Of a DNA stretch of 44,150 nucleotides, positions 17,070-25,104 are shown piece after piece. Made by a program: the position numbers and the translations under genes. The number at the start of each line of letters is the position of its first letter. The first letter of the stretch is position 1. Source of the stretch: an uncultured Bacilli bacterium (GTDB lineage: Bacteria > Bacillota_I > Bacilli_A > RF39 > UBA660); the NCBI GenBank assembly GCA_944359885.1, contig CALVTC010000004.1:1-44150 (forward strand), given 5' to 3'. The notes under the pieces are model-generated. The model did not search any database, was not told the origin of the DNA, and worked only from the letters and a program-made list of their open reading frames with translations.

Positions 17070-17639
17070 TCACCTATTTTTTCGATTATATTGATTCATT
17101 AAAGATAAAAAATCTAACCGAAAGTAATCATCCATAACAGAGACTAACTGCAAAAACAAAGATTGTAAAGCATCTGTTTCCTCCTTAGAAAATTTTCCAA
17201 GTACATAATCTTTAACATCCTTGGACTTATCTTTAGAAATACCTATTTTTAATCTCTTGTATTCTTGATTATGAAGACAAGCTTCAATATTACGTAATCC
17301 ATTATGTCCACCACAAGAGCCTTTATCTTTTAACTTGAAATTTCCAACATGTAAATCCAAATCGTCAGAAATAATCAAAATATCATTCATACCGATTTTA
17401 AAAAAACGAACAAATTGTTCTACCACTGTTCCAGACAAATTCATATAAGCCTGCGGTTTAAGAAATAGTACTTTTTCACCAGATAAAAAAACTTCACAAT
17501 AAAGTCCTTGAAACTTACTTTTCCACGTAACATTCATATTTTTCTTCTTTAAATAAAAATCTATAAAAGAAAAACCAATATTATGTCTAGTACCTTCATA
17601 CTCCTTACCAGGATTTCCAAGACCTACAACTAACTTCAT
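17070..17639 (-). CDS. pth: Peptidyl-tRNA hydrolase
   Basis: Recycles peptidyl-tRNA dropped by ribosomes (189 aa; spoVC in Bacillus). Conserved blocks: MKLVVGLGNPGKEYEGTRHN (His19 catalytic region, Asn substrate contact), KPQAYMNLSG, IISDDLDL and GSCGGHNGLRN. The usual length. It lies immediately upstream of mfd; the small gene fin found between them in Bacillus is absent. Confidence 0.97.
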   Translation of the reverse strand: MKLVVGLGNPGKEYEGTRHNIGFSFIDFYLKKKNMNVTWKSKFQGLYCEVFLSGEKVLFLKPQAYMNLSGTVVEQFVRFFKIGMNDILIISDDLDLHVGNFKLKDKGSCGGHNGLRNIEACLHNQEYKRLKIGISKDKSKDVKDYVLGKFSKEETDALQSLFLQLVSVMDDYFRLDFLSLMNQYNRKNR

Positions 17640-17655
17640 TATATCACCCCTACTA

Positions 17656-17677
17656 AATTATTTCCCGGGAAATAATT
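17656..17677. promoter_or_regulatory. Noc-type palindrome at the end of rsmI
   Basis: A perfect 22-bp palindrome centred at 17666/17667 with core ATTTCCCGGGAAAT, identical in its central 22 bp to the three copies in the array at 24.4-25.1 kb. It overlaps the rsmI stop codon and the rsmI-pth gap. The core is the published Noc binding site. It is too symmetrical, and has no following T-tract, to be a normal terminator. Confidence 0.85.
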
Positions 17678-18518
17678 ATTGCTTTTGATCATGATATTCC
17701 TTATAAATGATTGATTTCGCAACACCACGTTCTCTAGCAACTAATTTAATAGCTTCCATTTCAGACATACCATCCTCTAGATAAAGCTTAACATGTTCTA
17801 ATACAGATAAATCAGAATAATCAACTTCATCATGACAACCATCAACGATTAAAACAAATTCACCTTTCAAAGAATCAACAATAGCAAGAAGCTCCTGTAT
17901 TGTACCACGACAAATTTCTTCATGCAACTTAGAAATTTCTCGATGAATACTAATATTACGATTACCAAAAATCTCTAACATATACTCCAAAGTATTATGG
18001 ATTCTATGTGGTGCCTCATAAAAAATCAAAGTATAAGGCAACTTTTTTAGACGCATTAATTCTCTTTTTATTTTAGATTCCTTGGTTTGCAAAAAACCAT
18101 AAAATAAAAATGGAGAAGGAGCAATACCAGAAGAAGTTATTGCCGGCACAAACGCAGTAGCACCAGGTAAAGCAATAACATTAAAACAACTATCAATAAC
18201 CGCTTTAGAAACAACATATCCTGGATCACTCACAACAGGAGAACCTTGATCAGTAATCAAGCCAACATTTTTTCCACTTTTCAATTGATCAATCACATAT
18301 TCCTTAATCTTATCTTCATTATATTCATGACAACTAACCAATTTCTTTTTAATATCAAAATGCCTCAAAAGTTTAGTACTTTCTCTAGTATCCTCACACA
18401 AAATGAGATCAACCATTTCTAACGTCTTCAATGCTCTTATGGTAATATCATCTAAATTACCTATTGGTGTAGGTATCAAATATAAACTAGAACTTCCATC
18501 ATAACTACTCTGTCTCAC
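17676..18518 (-). CDS. rsmI: 16S rRNA 2'-O-methyltransferase RsmI
   Basis: Methylates the ribose of C1402 in the 16S decoding centre (280 aa). Tetrapyrrole-methylase fold with LYLIPTPIGNLDDITIRAL near the N-terminus, LILCEDTRESTKLL, GLITDQGSPVVSDPGY (SAM loop) and LIFYEAPHRI. The C-terminal end (EAIKLVARERGVAKSIIYKE) is the usual helix-turn-helix-like tail. The start is a GTG; 18518 has the best spacing to GAGGTG, and 18524 is an alternative. It overlaps the 3' end of the full-length trmN6 frame, as expected for an originally coupled pair. Confidence 0.94.
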   Translation of the reverse strand: MRQSSYDGSSSLYLIPTPIGNLDDITIRALKTLEMVDLILCEDTRESTKLLRHFDIKKKLVSCHEYNEDKIKEYVIDQLKSGKNVGLITDQGSPVVSDPGYVVSKAVIDSCFNVIALPGATAFVPAITSSGIAPSPFLFYGFLQTKESKIKRELMRLKKLPYTLIFYEAPHRIHNTLEYMLEIFGNRNISIHREISKLHEEICRGTIQELLAIVDSLKGEFVLIVDGCHDEVDYSDLSVLEHVKLYLEDGMSEMEAIKLVARERGVAKSIIYKEYHDQKQ

Positions 18519-19248
18519 TCTCACTCACCTCTACTAAAAACTTTTCATATTCCATAGTCGGTAAACCACTCTCTTGATACATAATAAAAGGTTTATCAAC
18601 CTTTAAACCAAGTCGACCATTTCGTGTTCCCTCAATCAAAACTAAGGTAGAAGGTTTATCTAATTTTTCATGAACAAATTGAACCCTTTTCGGTTCTATA
18701 TGATACTTCCGAAAAAGAGTAAATATTTCTAATAATCATTCTGTACGATGAACCATAGCAAAATTCCCATTATTTTTCAATAATTTACTAGCAACCATAA
18801 CAACTTCTTCTAAAGAAATCATGACCTCATGTCTTGCTATCATCTTTTCCTTACTATCGTTAAAAAAATTCTTTTCATTTACTTTGAAATATGGTGGATT
18901 ACAAGTAATAACATCAAAACTTTCTATTGTAGCAGAATCAACATAATCCTTCATATCAGAACAAATAATAGATACTTGAGAATTCAAATGATTATACTGA
19001 ATAGATTTCTGCGCCAAATCTACCAAAGATTTTTGAATTTCTAGACCAACAATATCTTTCTTTGTACGTAAAGATAAAATCAAAGGAATAACGCCATTAC
19101 CAGTTCCTAAATCTAATATTTTTTTATCTCTTAAACGAAGTGTAACAAAATTTGCTAACATAACACTATCCAAAGAAAAAGAAAAAAAATCAGTATTTTG
19201 ATAAATTTTTCTATTTTTATAGCCTAAAATATCATTAAGCACTTCCAT
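18505..19248 (-). pseudogene. trmN6: tRNA1(Val) (adenine-N6)-methyltransferase TrmN6 (YabB), interrupted by in-frame TGA
   Basis: Frame with the SAM motif LDLGTGNGVIPLIL, the N6-methylase motif NPPYF and a C-terminal part (RKYHIEPKRVQFVHEKLDKP and STLVLIEG) typical of YabB. After HRTE a TGA (18736-18738) stops the frame at 170 aa. The same frame then continues without any further stop, encoding about 76 expected C-terminal residues, to a TAG at 18505. At the TGA the family usually has Arg (HRPER), so CGA to TGA explains it with one base change. Total length (about 246 residues) equals the family norm. It may be a fresh nonsense mutation, a read-through site or a sequence error. The 5' end overlaps yaaT by 14 bases. 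Confidence 0.8.
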
Positions 19249-20035
19249 GATAATCTTCCTTCTTTAATTCTACTGTACCCTTTTCCTTCAAATCCACTTG
19301 AAAAACGCCCTTAAAAACATCAATAGAAGTAACTTTACCAATTCCAGAAGGAGTCTCTACCATACTTCCCATCTTAGGAAATCCCTTTTTCAATTGTGTA
19401 TAAAGTTCATTTTCATAGCCAAGACAGCATAATAATCTACCACATATACCATTAATTTTAGAAGGATTTAAGGCCAAGAATTGATTTTTTGCCATATTGA
19501 TTGATACACTATTAAAATCAGTTAAAAATGTATGACAGCATAAAAACAGTCCACAAGGACCAAGTCCGCCTATCTTTTTTGCTTTATCACGGACACCTAT
19601 CTGCCTAAGTTCAATACGAGTTTTATACTTTTGCGCTAACTTCTTTGCTAATTCTCTAAAATCAACTCTATTATCAGCAACAAAAGAAAATATCAACTGA
19701 TTCTTATCTAATGTATAGTAACAATCCACAAAATTCATATTTAACCCTAAGTCCTTGCTATATTTTTTAGCAACTTCCAATGACTTATCAGCATTTTTTT
19801 GATTTTCAGCTAATATTTTTTTATCATCATCAGTTGCTTTTCGTATTACTTTCTTAATAGAATCAGGTAAATTTTCCTCTTTTTCCATATATGGTGCTTT
19901 TTTTACAATTCCCGAATGAATTCCAGACTCTGTTTCAACAACTACAACGTCATCAACAGCCAAATCAATTTCATTAGAATCATAATAATCTAAAATTTTC
20001 GTAACAGGAAACATAACTAACACTATATTTTTCAT
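19235..20035 (-). CDS. yaaT: PSP1 domain protein YaaT (RicT)
   Basis: YaaT/RicT (266 aa), a subunit of the Y-complex with RicA and RicF that carries iron-sulfur clusters and stimulates RNase Y mRNA processing; it also affects sporulation phosphorelay and competence in Bacillus. The PSP1 core is clear: RIELRQIGVRDKAKKIGGLG, then PCGLFLCCHTFLTDF and INGICGRLLCCLGYE, with the conserved cysteines intact. The C-terminal stretch (GSMVETPSGIGKVTSIDVFK) is the usual one. It lies after holB; yabA, which follows it in Bacillus, is absent. Confidence 0.95.
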   Translation of the reverse strand: MKNIVLVMFPVTKILDYYDSNEIDLAVDDVVVVETESGIHSGIVKKAPYMEKEENLPDSIKKVIRKATDDDKKILAENQKNADKSLEVAKKYSKDLGLNMNFVDCYYTLDKNQLIFSFVADNRVDFRELAKKLAQKYKTRIELRQIGVRDKAKKIGGLGPCGLFLCCHTFLTDFNSVSINMAKNQFLALNPSKINGICGRLLCCLGYENELYTQLKKGFPKMGSMVETPSGIGKVTSIDVFKGVFQVDLKEKGTVELKKEDYHGSA

Positions 20036-20038
20036 CTA

Positions 20039-20887
20039 TTACACCTCCACAAAACGAGAGTAAATGGCATCTAACCACAATTTATAATTAATATTATACA
20101 CTAATTTTGGCAATTCTTCTTCTATTATCGTAATATAAGATAATATTTTTTTATTATCTACATTACTTAAAAATTCAAATTGAGTAAGACTATCACCTCT
20201 AGCAGTTAATGACAAATACTGAATAAATATTTTCTCAATTAAAATAAAAGAATTCTTAGCAGTCTCTTTATCTGGTAAAATATGATCATAAATTTCTTTA
20301 TAATAGATAAACAAATCTTCTCCCTTAATTAAATACTTTATAAATTGATTAATGCCATCATCAATCACTCCTATATCAGAAGTATCTAAAAGAGATAAAA
20401 CCTGACATCGCGATAAAATAGTATCAAGTACCTGATAACGATTCTTAGTAATCAATACAGCAACAATATCCTCTTCTGGTTCTTCTAAAAACTTTAAGAT
20501 AGTATTTGCAGAAGAAGGATTAAGCTTTTCAGCATCCTTAATAATATAAACACGTCTCTTACCAATTAATGACTTCTTTTGATATTCATCCTTTAAAGAC
20601 AATAATTGTTTCTTCTTAATTTGAGCACCATCTGCCTCAATAATTTCCAAATCAGGGAAATTACCATCATCAATAAGTTTACAAGTATTACAACGATTAC
20701 AATTTAATTGACTTGTAGATGCGACCTCTAAAGGACATAACATCATTTTAACAAACAACAAAATAAAAGGAAATTCTAATGAAAAATCTCCTATCTCAAT
20801 CAAATATGAATGAGATAACTTATTAGTACCCATAATAGTATTAATATAATCAATAAACTTTTTTTGGACATAAGTTAACCCATTCAT
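20039..20887 (-). CDS. holB: DNA polymerase III delta' subunit
   Basis: Clamp-loader subunit (282 aa). It has the zinc-binding CNRCNTCKLIDDGNFPDL module, the IKDAEKLNPSSANTILKFLE block and EEDIVAVLITKNRYQVLDTI, LSRCQVL (SRC motif). The P-loop region is degenerate, as usual for delta'. The ATG at 20887 is preceded by GGTGAT. It follows bofA and precedes yaaT; tmk and darA, often between recR and holB in Bacillus, are absent here. Confidence 0.93.
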   Translation of the reverse strand: MNGLTYVQKKFIDYINTIMGTNKLSHSYLIEIGDFSLEFPFILLFVKMMLCPLEVASTSQLNCNRCNTCKLIDDGNFPDLEIIEADGAQIKKKQLLSLKDEYQKKSLIGKRRVYIIKDAEKLNPSSANTILKFLEEPEEDIVAVLITKNRYQVLDTILSRCQVLSLLDTSDIGVIDDGINQFIKYLIKGEDLFIYYKEIYDHILPDKETAKNSFILIEKIFIQYLSLTARGDSLTQFEFLSNVDNKKILSYITIIEEELPKLVYNINYKLWLDAIYSRFVEV

Positions 20888-20898
20888 AATATCACCAC

Positions 20899-21084
20899 TC
20901 ACAAAACTAAAATTTTAAATAAAACCAAAGCAAACAATGCCGGTGCACCTAAAAAGGTAATAGATAACAACGTTATAAAATTAATTGGTAAAATCATATT
21001 AAAATTTACAGCAATTAAATTATAACCATATAAAAGAAACCCACTTATAATAATTCTTTTAACAAAAGCTACCATTTTTTTCAT
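20899..21084 (-). CDS. bofA: Pro-sigma-K processing inhibitor BofA family protein
   Basis: Short membrane protein (61 aa) with two hydrophobic segments (about 9-31 and 37-60). The pattern NFITLLSITFLGAPALFALVLFKIL resembles the BofA C-terminal half (N....L.vG.lGiPGv.LL). BofA inhibits SpoIVFB cleavage of pro-sigma-K during sporulation. Position directly after recR matches Bacillus. The sequence is diverged, so the call depends partly on context. Confidence 0.75.
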   Translation of the reverse strand: MKKMVAFVKRIIISGFLLYGYNLIAVNFNMILPINFITLLSITFLGAPALFALVLFKILVL

Positions 21085-21125
21085 ATTCGCATCTCCTTGA
21101 TAAAAAATATGAAAAATTACAGCTT

Positions 21126-21722
21126 TTATTCTATTTCTTTTCTATCATTTAGAGCTCTCTCCAAAGTTAAACTATCAACATATTCCATATCTGCCCCCAT
21201 AGGAACACCACTGGCAAGACGAGTTACGACAACTCCCATGCCATCTAAAACACGCTTAATATACAAAGAAGTAGTTTCTCCCTCAATACTTGGTTTAAAA
21301 GCAAAAATAACTTCCTTAAAGTTTTCTTGTTTAATTCGATCAATTAATTTATCTAAACCGATATCCTCCGGATTAACACCATCCAAAGGAGAAATCAAAC
21401 CATCAAGGACATGATACATTCCATGAAACATCCCAAGTTTTTCAAATAAAAACACATTTTTGGTATCCTCTACAACACATAAAGTAGTCTTATCACGAGC
21501 AATATCCGAACAAATAAAACATAAATTCGTATCAGTATAAGTATTACAAATGGGACAAGGATGAATCTTTTTCTTTACTCCTAATAGGCTATCACAAAAA
21601 AGACTAACCTGTTCATCCTCTAAATCCAAAACAGAAAAAGCCAAACGTTCCGCCGTTTTTTCTCCAATACCAGGCAAATATTTAAAAGATTCAACTAAAT
21701 TTTTTAAACTTTCTGGATACAT
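21126..21722 (-). CDS. recR: Recombination protein RecR
   Basis: Ring-shaped DNA repair protein that acts with RecF and RecO to load RecA (198 aa). Helix-hairpin-helix near the N-terminus (FKYLPGIGEKTAERLAF), zinc finger CPICNTYTDTNLCFIC, Toprim domain (TTLCVVEDTKNVFLFEK) and the C-terminal Walker-like RLASGVPMGADMEYVDSLTL. It sits nine bases after ebfC in the conserved dnaX-ebfC-recR run. Confidence 0.97.
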   Translation of the reverse strand: MYPESLKNLVESFKYLPGIGEKTAERLAFSVLDLEDEQVSLFCDSLLGVKKKIHPCPICNTYTDTNLCFICSDIARDKTTLCVVEDTKNVFLFEKLGMFHGMYHVLDGLISPLDGVNPEDIGLDKLIDRIKQENFKEVIFAFKPSIEGETTSLYIKRVLDGMGVVVTRLASGVPMGADMEYVDSLTLERALNDRKEIE

Positions 21723-21730
21723 AAAATCAA

Positions 21731-22027
21731 CTAAAATAATCCTGGAATATTACCAAATTTTCCCATTTCTTTATCTGTTATATCATCTACTTTTTTATTT
21801 GCTTCATTGACTGCTACCAAAATCATATCTTCTAACATTTCCAAATCATCAGCATCCAAAGAATTTGATTTATCAATTTCAACTTTTACTACTTCTTTAG
21901 TACCTTTAACAGTAACTTTAACAAGAGAGCTCTCTCCTACAAATTCCATAGAATCAATCTTCTCTTTTGCACCCATCATATCCTTTTGTAATTTTTGTGC
22001 TTGCTTCATCATAGCTTGTATATTCAT
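21731..22027 (-). CDS. ebfC: Nucleoid-associated protein YbaB/EbfC family
   Basis: Small DNA-binding protein (98 aa; yaaK in Bacillus). Starts MNIQAMMKQAQKLQKDMMGA, followed by the family's two-stranded region (GEGSLVKVTV-like, here GESSLVKVTVKGTKEVVKVE) and the C-terminal LEDMILVAVNEANKKVDDI helix. It lies between dnaX and recR, as in nearly all bacteria. Confidence 0.96.
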   Translation of the reverse strand: MNIQAMMKQAQKLQKDMMGAKEKIDSMEFVGESSLVKVTVKGTKEVVKVEIDKSNSLDADDLEMLEDMILVAVNEANKKVDDITDKEMGKFGNIPGLF

Positions 22028-22041
22028 ATTTCTATTCTCCT

Positions 22042-23778
22042 TTAATCAATTTCTACGATATCACCAAATATAGAAGCGACATCATTATTTATTATATCAT
22101 TAGTTTCTTCTTTTTGAAACTCCATCTCAGGTTCCGGTAAAACTTGATAATGTTCCCCTTTTCTCAAATGATCAATATATTCCGCCTTTAACTTATTCCA
22201 TTCATCATCCGTAATAATAGCAAACTCCTTAGAAGAATTAGTCAATTTATAATAAACCTCTTCTAACTGCTCCAAATGTTCCAAATTCTGTTGAACAATA
22301 GAATCATACTCATAGCTAATAACAATCACATTATCACTAGCTACTCGAAATTTTGCATTAAGTATCTCACAAACCAAATAACCAATTTGCTGATCAAACG
22401 TATAATCGTTCAAAAGTTTCAAATTATCAATCTCTTTAGTTAATACTTGTTTGTTGGCCAAAGCAAAAGCATTATTAACACGAACTGTTAAAATTTCCTT
22501 CAAATTAAGAATAATACCATTATTAAGACTATTTTTCACATCAGGAATATTATTATCTAAAGAAGAAGTCACTGATTCCAAAGAAGTAGAATCAGAAGAC
22601 ACCTCCTCCAACTTTACTTCAGAATTTGAGGAAGATAAAGTAATTTTCTCAGATAAAGAAACATTTTCTTGTTTTATTTCATGCTTATTTTCAACAGAAG
22701 AACTCGAAACAATATTATGAGGACGTGGACTTTCATTGTTACCTGTGATTTCAGACATAAAATTTAACAATAAAATCTCAATATAAATTTTAGGATTTCC
22801 GCTCTTTTTAATATCGAACGTTTTTTCGTTAATAATAGTAATCAGTTTTTCCACAAGTGATATATTATAGTTGTAATTAGAAGAATTAACATAATAATCC
22901 ACAAGAATATCACGTAAATAATACATAAACTGAGATATTATTTGAACCAAATTTTTCCCACTACTATTAAATAAAGAAACTTTATTCAAGACCTCTTTAA
23001 AATCACCATTGAAAACCAATGTTGTAAACTCTTCCAAATCTTTCTTTGTAATCAATCCATTCAATTCAGTATAAATATCCATCGTAATAAAATCACTCGT
23101 ATAAGAACTCAATTTATCAAGCATTCCAAGTGAATCACGCATACCACCGTCAGCAGAAATAGCAATCTCCTTTAGCACTTCAGAATCAATTTCAATTTTT
23201 TCTTGTTCACATACATAAGCCAATCGCTTCACTAACATATCTGTAGAAATACGTTGAAAAGAAAAGCATTGGCAACGAGAAATAATTGTTTCAGGAACCT
23301 TTTGTGGATCAGTAGTTGCTAAAATAAAAATAGCATGTTCAGGAGGTTCCTCTAAAGTCTTTAATAAAGCATTAAAAGCGCCAATTGATAACATATGAAC
23401 TTCGTCAATAATATAAACTTTATATTTCAATTCTGCCGGAACCAAATTAATTTTATTACGTAATTCACGTATCTCATCCACCCCGTTATTAGAAGCAGCA
23501 TCAATTTCCAAAATATCCACACATTCTTTTTCACTAGCTGCCAAACAATTCTTACATTTTCCACAAGGATTACCATCAATAGGTTCCAAACAATTCACAG
23601 CTTTTGCAAATATTTTAGATAAAGATGTTTTCCCTGTTCCACGAGATCCAAAAAACATATAAGCATGACAAAATTTATGTTGACTAATAGAATTTCTTAA
23701 CACTTTAACAACAGAAGTTTGACCAACAACATCATCAAAATTTTGAGGTCTATATTTTCTATATAAAGCTTGATACAT
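22042..23778 (-). CDS. dnaX: DNA polymerase III gamma/tau subunit
   Basis: Clamp-loader ATPase (578 aa). Starts MYQALYRKYRPQNFDDVVGQ; Walker A GSRGTGKT (44-51); zinc module with NPCGKCKNCLAA; DEVHMLS; SRCQCFSFQRI sensor region. The C-terminal third (from about 370) is Ser/Glu/Asn-rich and then folds into a tau-like DnaE-binding part. I saw no obvious programmed-frameshift slippery site. The ATG at 23778 follows GGGAGG. Promoter with a TATGCTATAAT extended -10 lies just upstream. Confidence 0.97.
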   Translation of the reverse strand: MYQALYRKYRPQNFDDVVGQTSVVKVLRNSISQHKFCHAYMFFGSRGTGKTSLSKIFAKAVNCLEPIDGNPCGKCKNCLAASEKECVDILEIDAASNNGVDEIRELRNKINLVPAELKYKVYIIDEVHMLSIGAFNALLKTLEEPPEHAIFILATTDPQKVPETIISRCQCFSFQRISTDMLVKRLAYVCEQEKIEIDSEVLKEIAISADGGMRDSLGMLDKLSSYTSDFITMDIYTELNGLITKKDLEEFTTLVFNGDFKEVLNKVSLFNSSGKNLVQIISQFMYYLRDILVDYYVNSSNYNYNISLVEKLITIINEKTFDIKKSGNPKIYIEILLLNFMSEITGNNESPRPHNIVSSSSVENKHEIKQENVSLSEKITLSSSNSEVKLEEVSSDSTSLESVTSSLDNNIPDVKNSLNNGIILNLKEILTVRVNNAFALANKQVLTKEIDNLKLLNDYTFDQQIGYLVCEILNAKFRVASDNVIVISYEYDSIVQQNLEHLEQLEEVYYKLTNSSKEFAIITDDEWNKLKAEYIDHLRKGEHYQVLPEPEMEFQKEETNDIINNDVASIFGDIVEID

Positions 23779-23804
23779 AAAAACAACCTCCCACAAACAC
23801 AAAT

Positions 23805-23813
23805 ATTATAGCA
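23805..23813 (-). promoter_or_regulatory. Extended -10 promoter of the dnaX operon
   Basis: Minus strand TGCTATAAT (TATAAT at 23805-23810), about 27 nt before the dnaX start. The same TATGCTATAATAT sequence precedes recF (31328) and mnmE (38583). No clear -35. Confidence 0.6.
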
Positions 23814-23847
23814 TAAAAAAAGAAGAAAACTTCTAACTATTTCTTCT
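23814..23847 (-). terminator. Terminator of tadA
   Basis: Minus-strand 8-bp stem AGAAGAAA/TTTTCTTCT-type (23840-23847 and 23821-23828) followed by a run of Ts; overlaps the end of tadA. Confidence 0.7.
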
Positions 23848-24282
23848 ATTTTGAAAAAACTTTTTCATAAGAAAATCAACTTTTTCCACAGCTAAATCAT
23901 TTGTAATAAGGACTTCCTTATTATTCTTATCTTGTTTTAAAATTTCGGAAACAATTTTAAAATTATTTAAATCCGAATTAGACAATCCACAATAAATGTG
24001 ACTAACTCTTGCTTGTTTTAAAGCGCTAGCACACATAGGACACGGTTCAAGAGTAACGTAAACATCACAACCATCCAATCGCCAATTATGTATTCTATCA
24101 GAAGCTTTTTCCACAGCTAAGATTTCTGCATGTTTGGTAACACAATTTTTACTTTCTTTTTGATTATAAGTAACAGCTAACACTTCACCATCACGAACAA
24201 TAACACATCCAACGGGAACTTCATTCTTCAAAAAAGCTTTTTTGGCAGCTTCGATTGCCATATCCATATATTTCAAATTCAT
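23833..24282 (-). CDS. tadA: tRNA-specific adenosine deaminase TadA
   Basis: Converts A34 to inosine in tRNA-Arg(ACG) (149 aa). Zinc/catalytic motifs HAE (51-53) and PCPMC (80-84), with Glu53 as proton shuttle and Cys81/Cys84 as zinc ligands; the RIHNWRL and YVTLEPC contexts are typical. The start is the ATG at 24282 after GAGGTG. The open frame runs further upstream, but that part is the SRP RNA gene, so the longer reading is spurious. Confidence 0.96.
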   Translation of the reverse strand: MNLKYMDMAIEAAKKAFLKNEVPVGCVIVRDGEVLAVTYNQKESKNCVTKHAEILAVEKASDRIHNWRLDGCDVYVTLEPCPMCASALKQARVSHIYCGLSNSDLNNFKIVSEILKQDKNNKEVLITNDLAVEKVDFLMKKFFQNRRNS

Positions 24283-24295
24283 ATAACACCTCAAA

Positions 24296-24374
24296 ATAAA
24301 AGGTGCACATAAAAGGTGACTATTAAGGCTGCTACTTCCCAGTCCTGACCTGTTTCTAGTACTTTTATTGCACC
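24296..24374 (-). ncRNA. ffs: Signal recognition particle RNA (small bacterial type)
   Basis: On the minus strand, GGTGCA (5' end at 24374) pairs with TGCACC near 24302 and the helix continues ATAAAAG/CTTTTAT. The hairpin holds the conserved domain IV: GGTCAGGACTGGGAAGTAGC and AGCC, i.e. the GUCAGG / GGAA tetraloop / AGCAGCC signature bound by Ffh. A TTTTATTTT tract ends it. Size is about 75-80 nt, the Alu-less small type, unlike the 270-nt Bacillus scRNA. It ends only about 12 nt before the tadA ribosome site. Confidence 0.9.
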
Positions 24375-24380
24375 AAAAAT

Positions 24381-24409
24381 ATTGTAGTATAAAAAACTTC
24401 TTTTGTAAA
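24381..24409 (-). promoter_or_regulatory. Promoter of SRP RNA (and tadA)
   Basis: Minus-strand TTTACA (24404-24409), 17 bp, TACAAT (24381-24386); the predicted start, seven bases on, coincides with the first G of the SRP RNA. Confidence 0.8.
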
Positions 24410-24455
24410 CAGAATTCAAACAACAATTAATTATATGTAAATCAAATTATGTACA

Positions 24456-24479
24456 AAATTATTTCCCGGGAAATAATTT
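24456..24479. promoter_or_regulatory. Noc-type binding palindrome 1
   Basis: Perfect 24-bp palindrome centred at 24467/24468, core ATTTCCCGGGAAAT, flanked by AAATT/AATTT. Confidence 0.88.
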
Positions 24480-24523
24480 AATTAATAAAAGTTATTGAAC
24501 AAAACTGCACAGCTAAAATCATA

Positions 24524-24539
24524 TGTTTCACGTGGAACA
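24524..24539. promoter_or_regulatory. parS site 1
   Basis: TGTTTCACGTGGAACA: one mismatch from perfect symmetry; matches the bacterial ParB/Spo0J site TGTTNCACGTGAAACA closely. Confidence 0.92.
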
Positions 24540-24640
24540 TTAGCAAAACAATTAATTAAACTAAACTAAGTCATACACATCAATACTAAAACAGCATTCA
24601 ACAGCAAACCTATATAATCAAATTTTACCAATAAAATACA

Positions 24641-24664
24641 AAATTATTTCCCGGGAAATAATTT
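24641..24664. promoter_or_regulatory. Noc-type binding palindrome 2
   Basis: Identical 24-bp palindrome to copy 1, centred at 24652/24653, 185 bp from it. Confidence 0.88.
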
Positions 24665-24712
24665 AATTAATAAAAAAGCTATTAAACAAAGCTATATACA
24701 GTTAAAACCATT

Positions 24713-24728
24713 TGTTCCACGTGGAACA
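24713..24728. promoter_or_regulatory. parS site 2
   Basis: TGTTCCACGTGGAACA, a perfect 16-bp palindrome. Confidence 0.92.
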
Positions 24729-24899
24729 TTGTAGAATAATTTATCTAACATAGCATCAAAGTATAAAGGCAGCATCTAACATAAGACATTAATTAACAAC
24801 TCATATCTAATATTTAAAATAGAAAATACAACTAATATATAACATATATATAGTAAAAATTATGTTGTTACTTACACCAACTTATTAAAAAAATAGCAA

Positions 24900-24915
24900 T
24901 GTTCCACGTGAAACA
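24900..24915. promoter_or_regulatory. parS site 3
   Basis: TGTTCCACGTGAAACA, identical to a common Bacillus parS form. Confidence 0.93.
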
Positions 24916-25019
24916 TTAGCAAAACAATTAATTAAAACCTAAATAAAGCCATACAAATCAATGCTGAAAACGTTATTCAATATCAAACTTATAGAATCAA
25001 TTATTATCAATAAAGTGTC

Positions 25020-25043
25020 AAATTATTTCCCGGGAAATAATTT
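25020..25043. promoter_or_regulatory. Noc-type binding palindrome 3
   Basis: Identical 24-bp palindrome centred at 25031/25032. A degenerate form with one base missing, ATTTCTGGGAAAT, lies at 25339-25351. Confidence 0.88.
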
Positions 25044-25088
25044 AAATAGCAAGAACAAGCTATCAAGTACTATACCATAAAAAGCGCA

Positions 25089-25104
25089 TGTTCCACGTGG
25101 AACG
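25089..25104. promoter_or_regulatory. parS site 4
   Basis: TGTTCCACGTGGAACG, one mismatch at the last base. A decayed copy (TTTCCCACGAAACAT) follows near 25282-25296, about one unit on. Confidence 0.88.

Noticed and set aside
18736-18738. TGA read as tryptophan (Mollicutes code) in trmN6
   Set aside because: TGA ends several genes in the window (yabG, rnpA, jag, mnmG), tryptophans are TGG, and the family has Arg at this place.
23882-24115. Two TTTTCCACA boxes inside tadA (23882-23890, 24107-24115)
   Set aside because: They encode the recurring tetrapeptide Ala-Val-Glu-Lys on the minus strand, so coding explains them; no spacing pattern links them to the array.
24283-24426. N-terminal extension of tadA by 48 codons
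   Set aside because: This stretch is the SRP RNA gene and its promoter; TadA similarity starts at the ATG at 24282.
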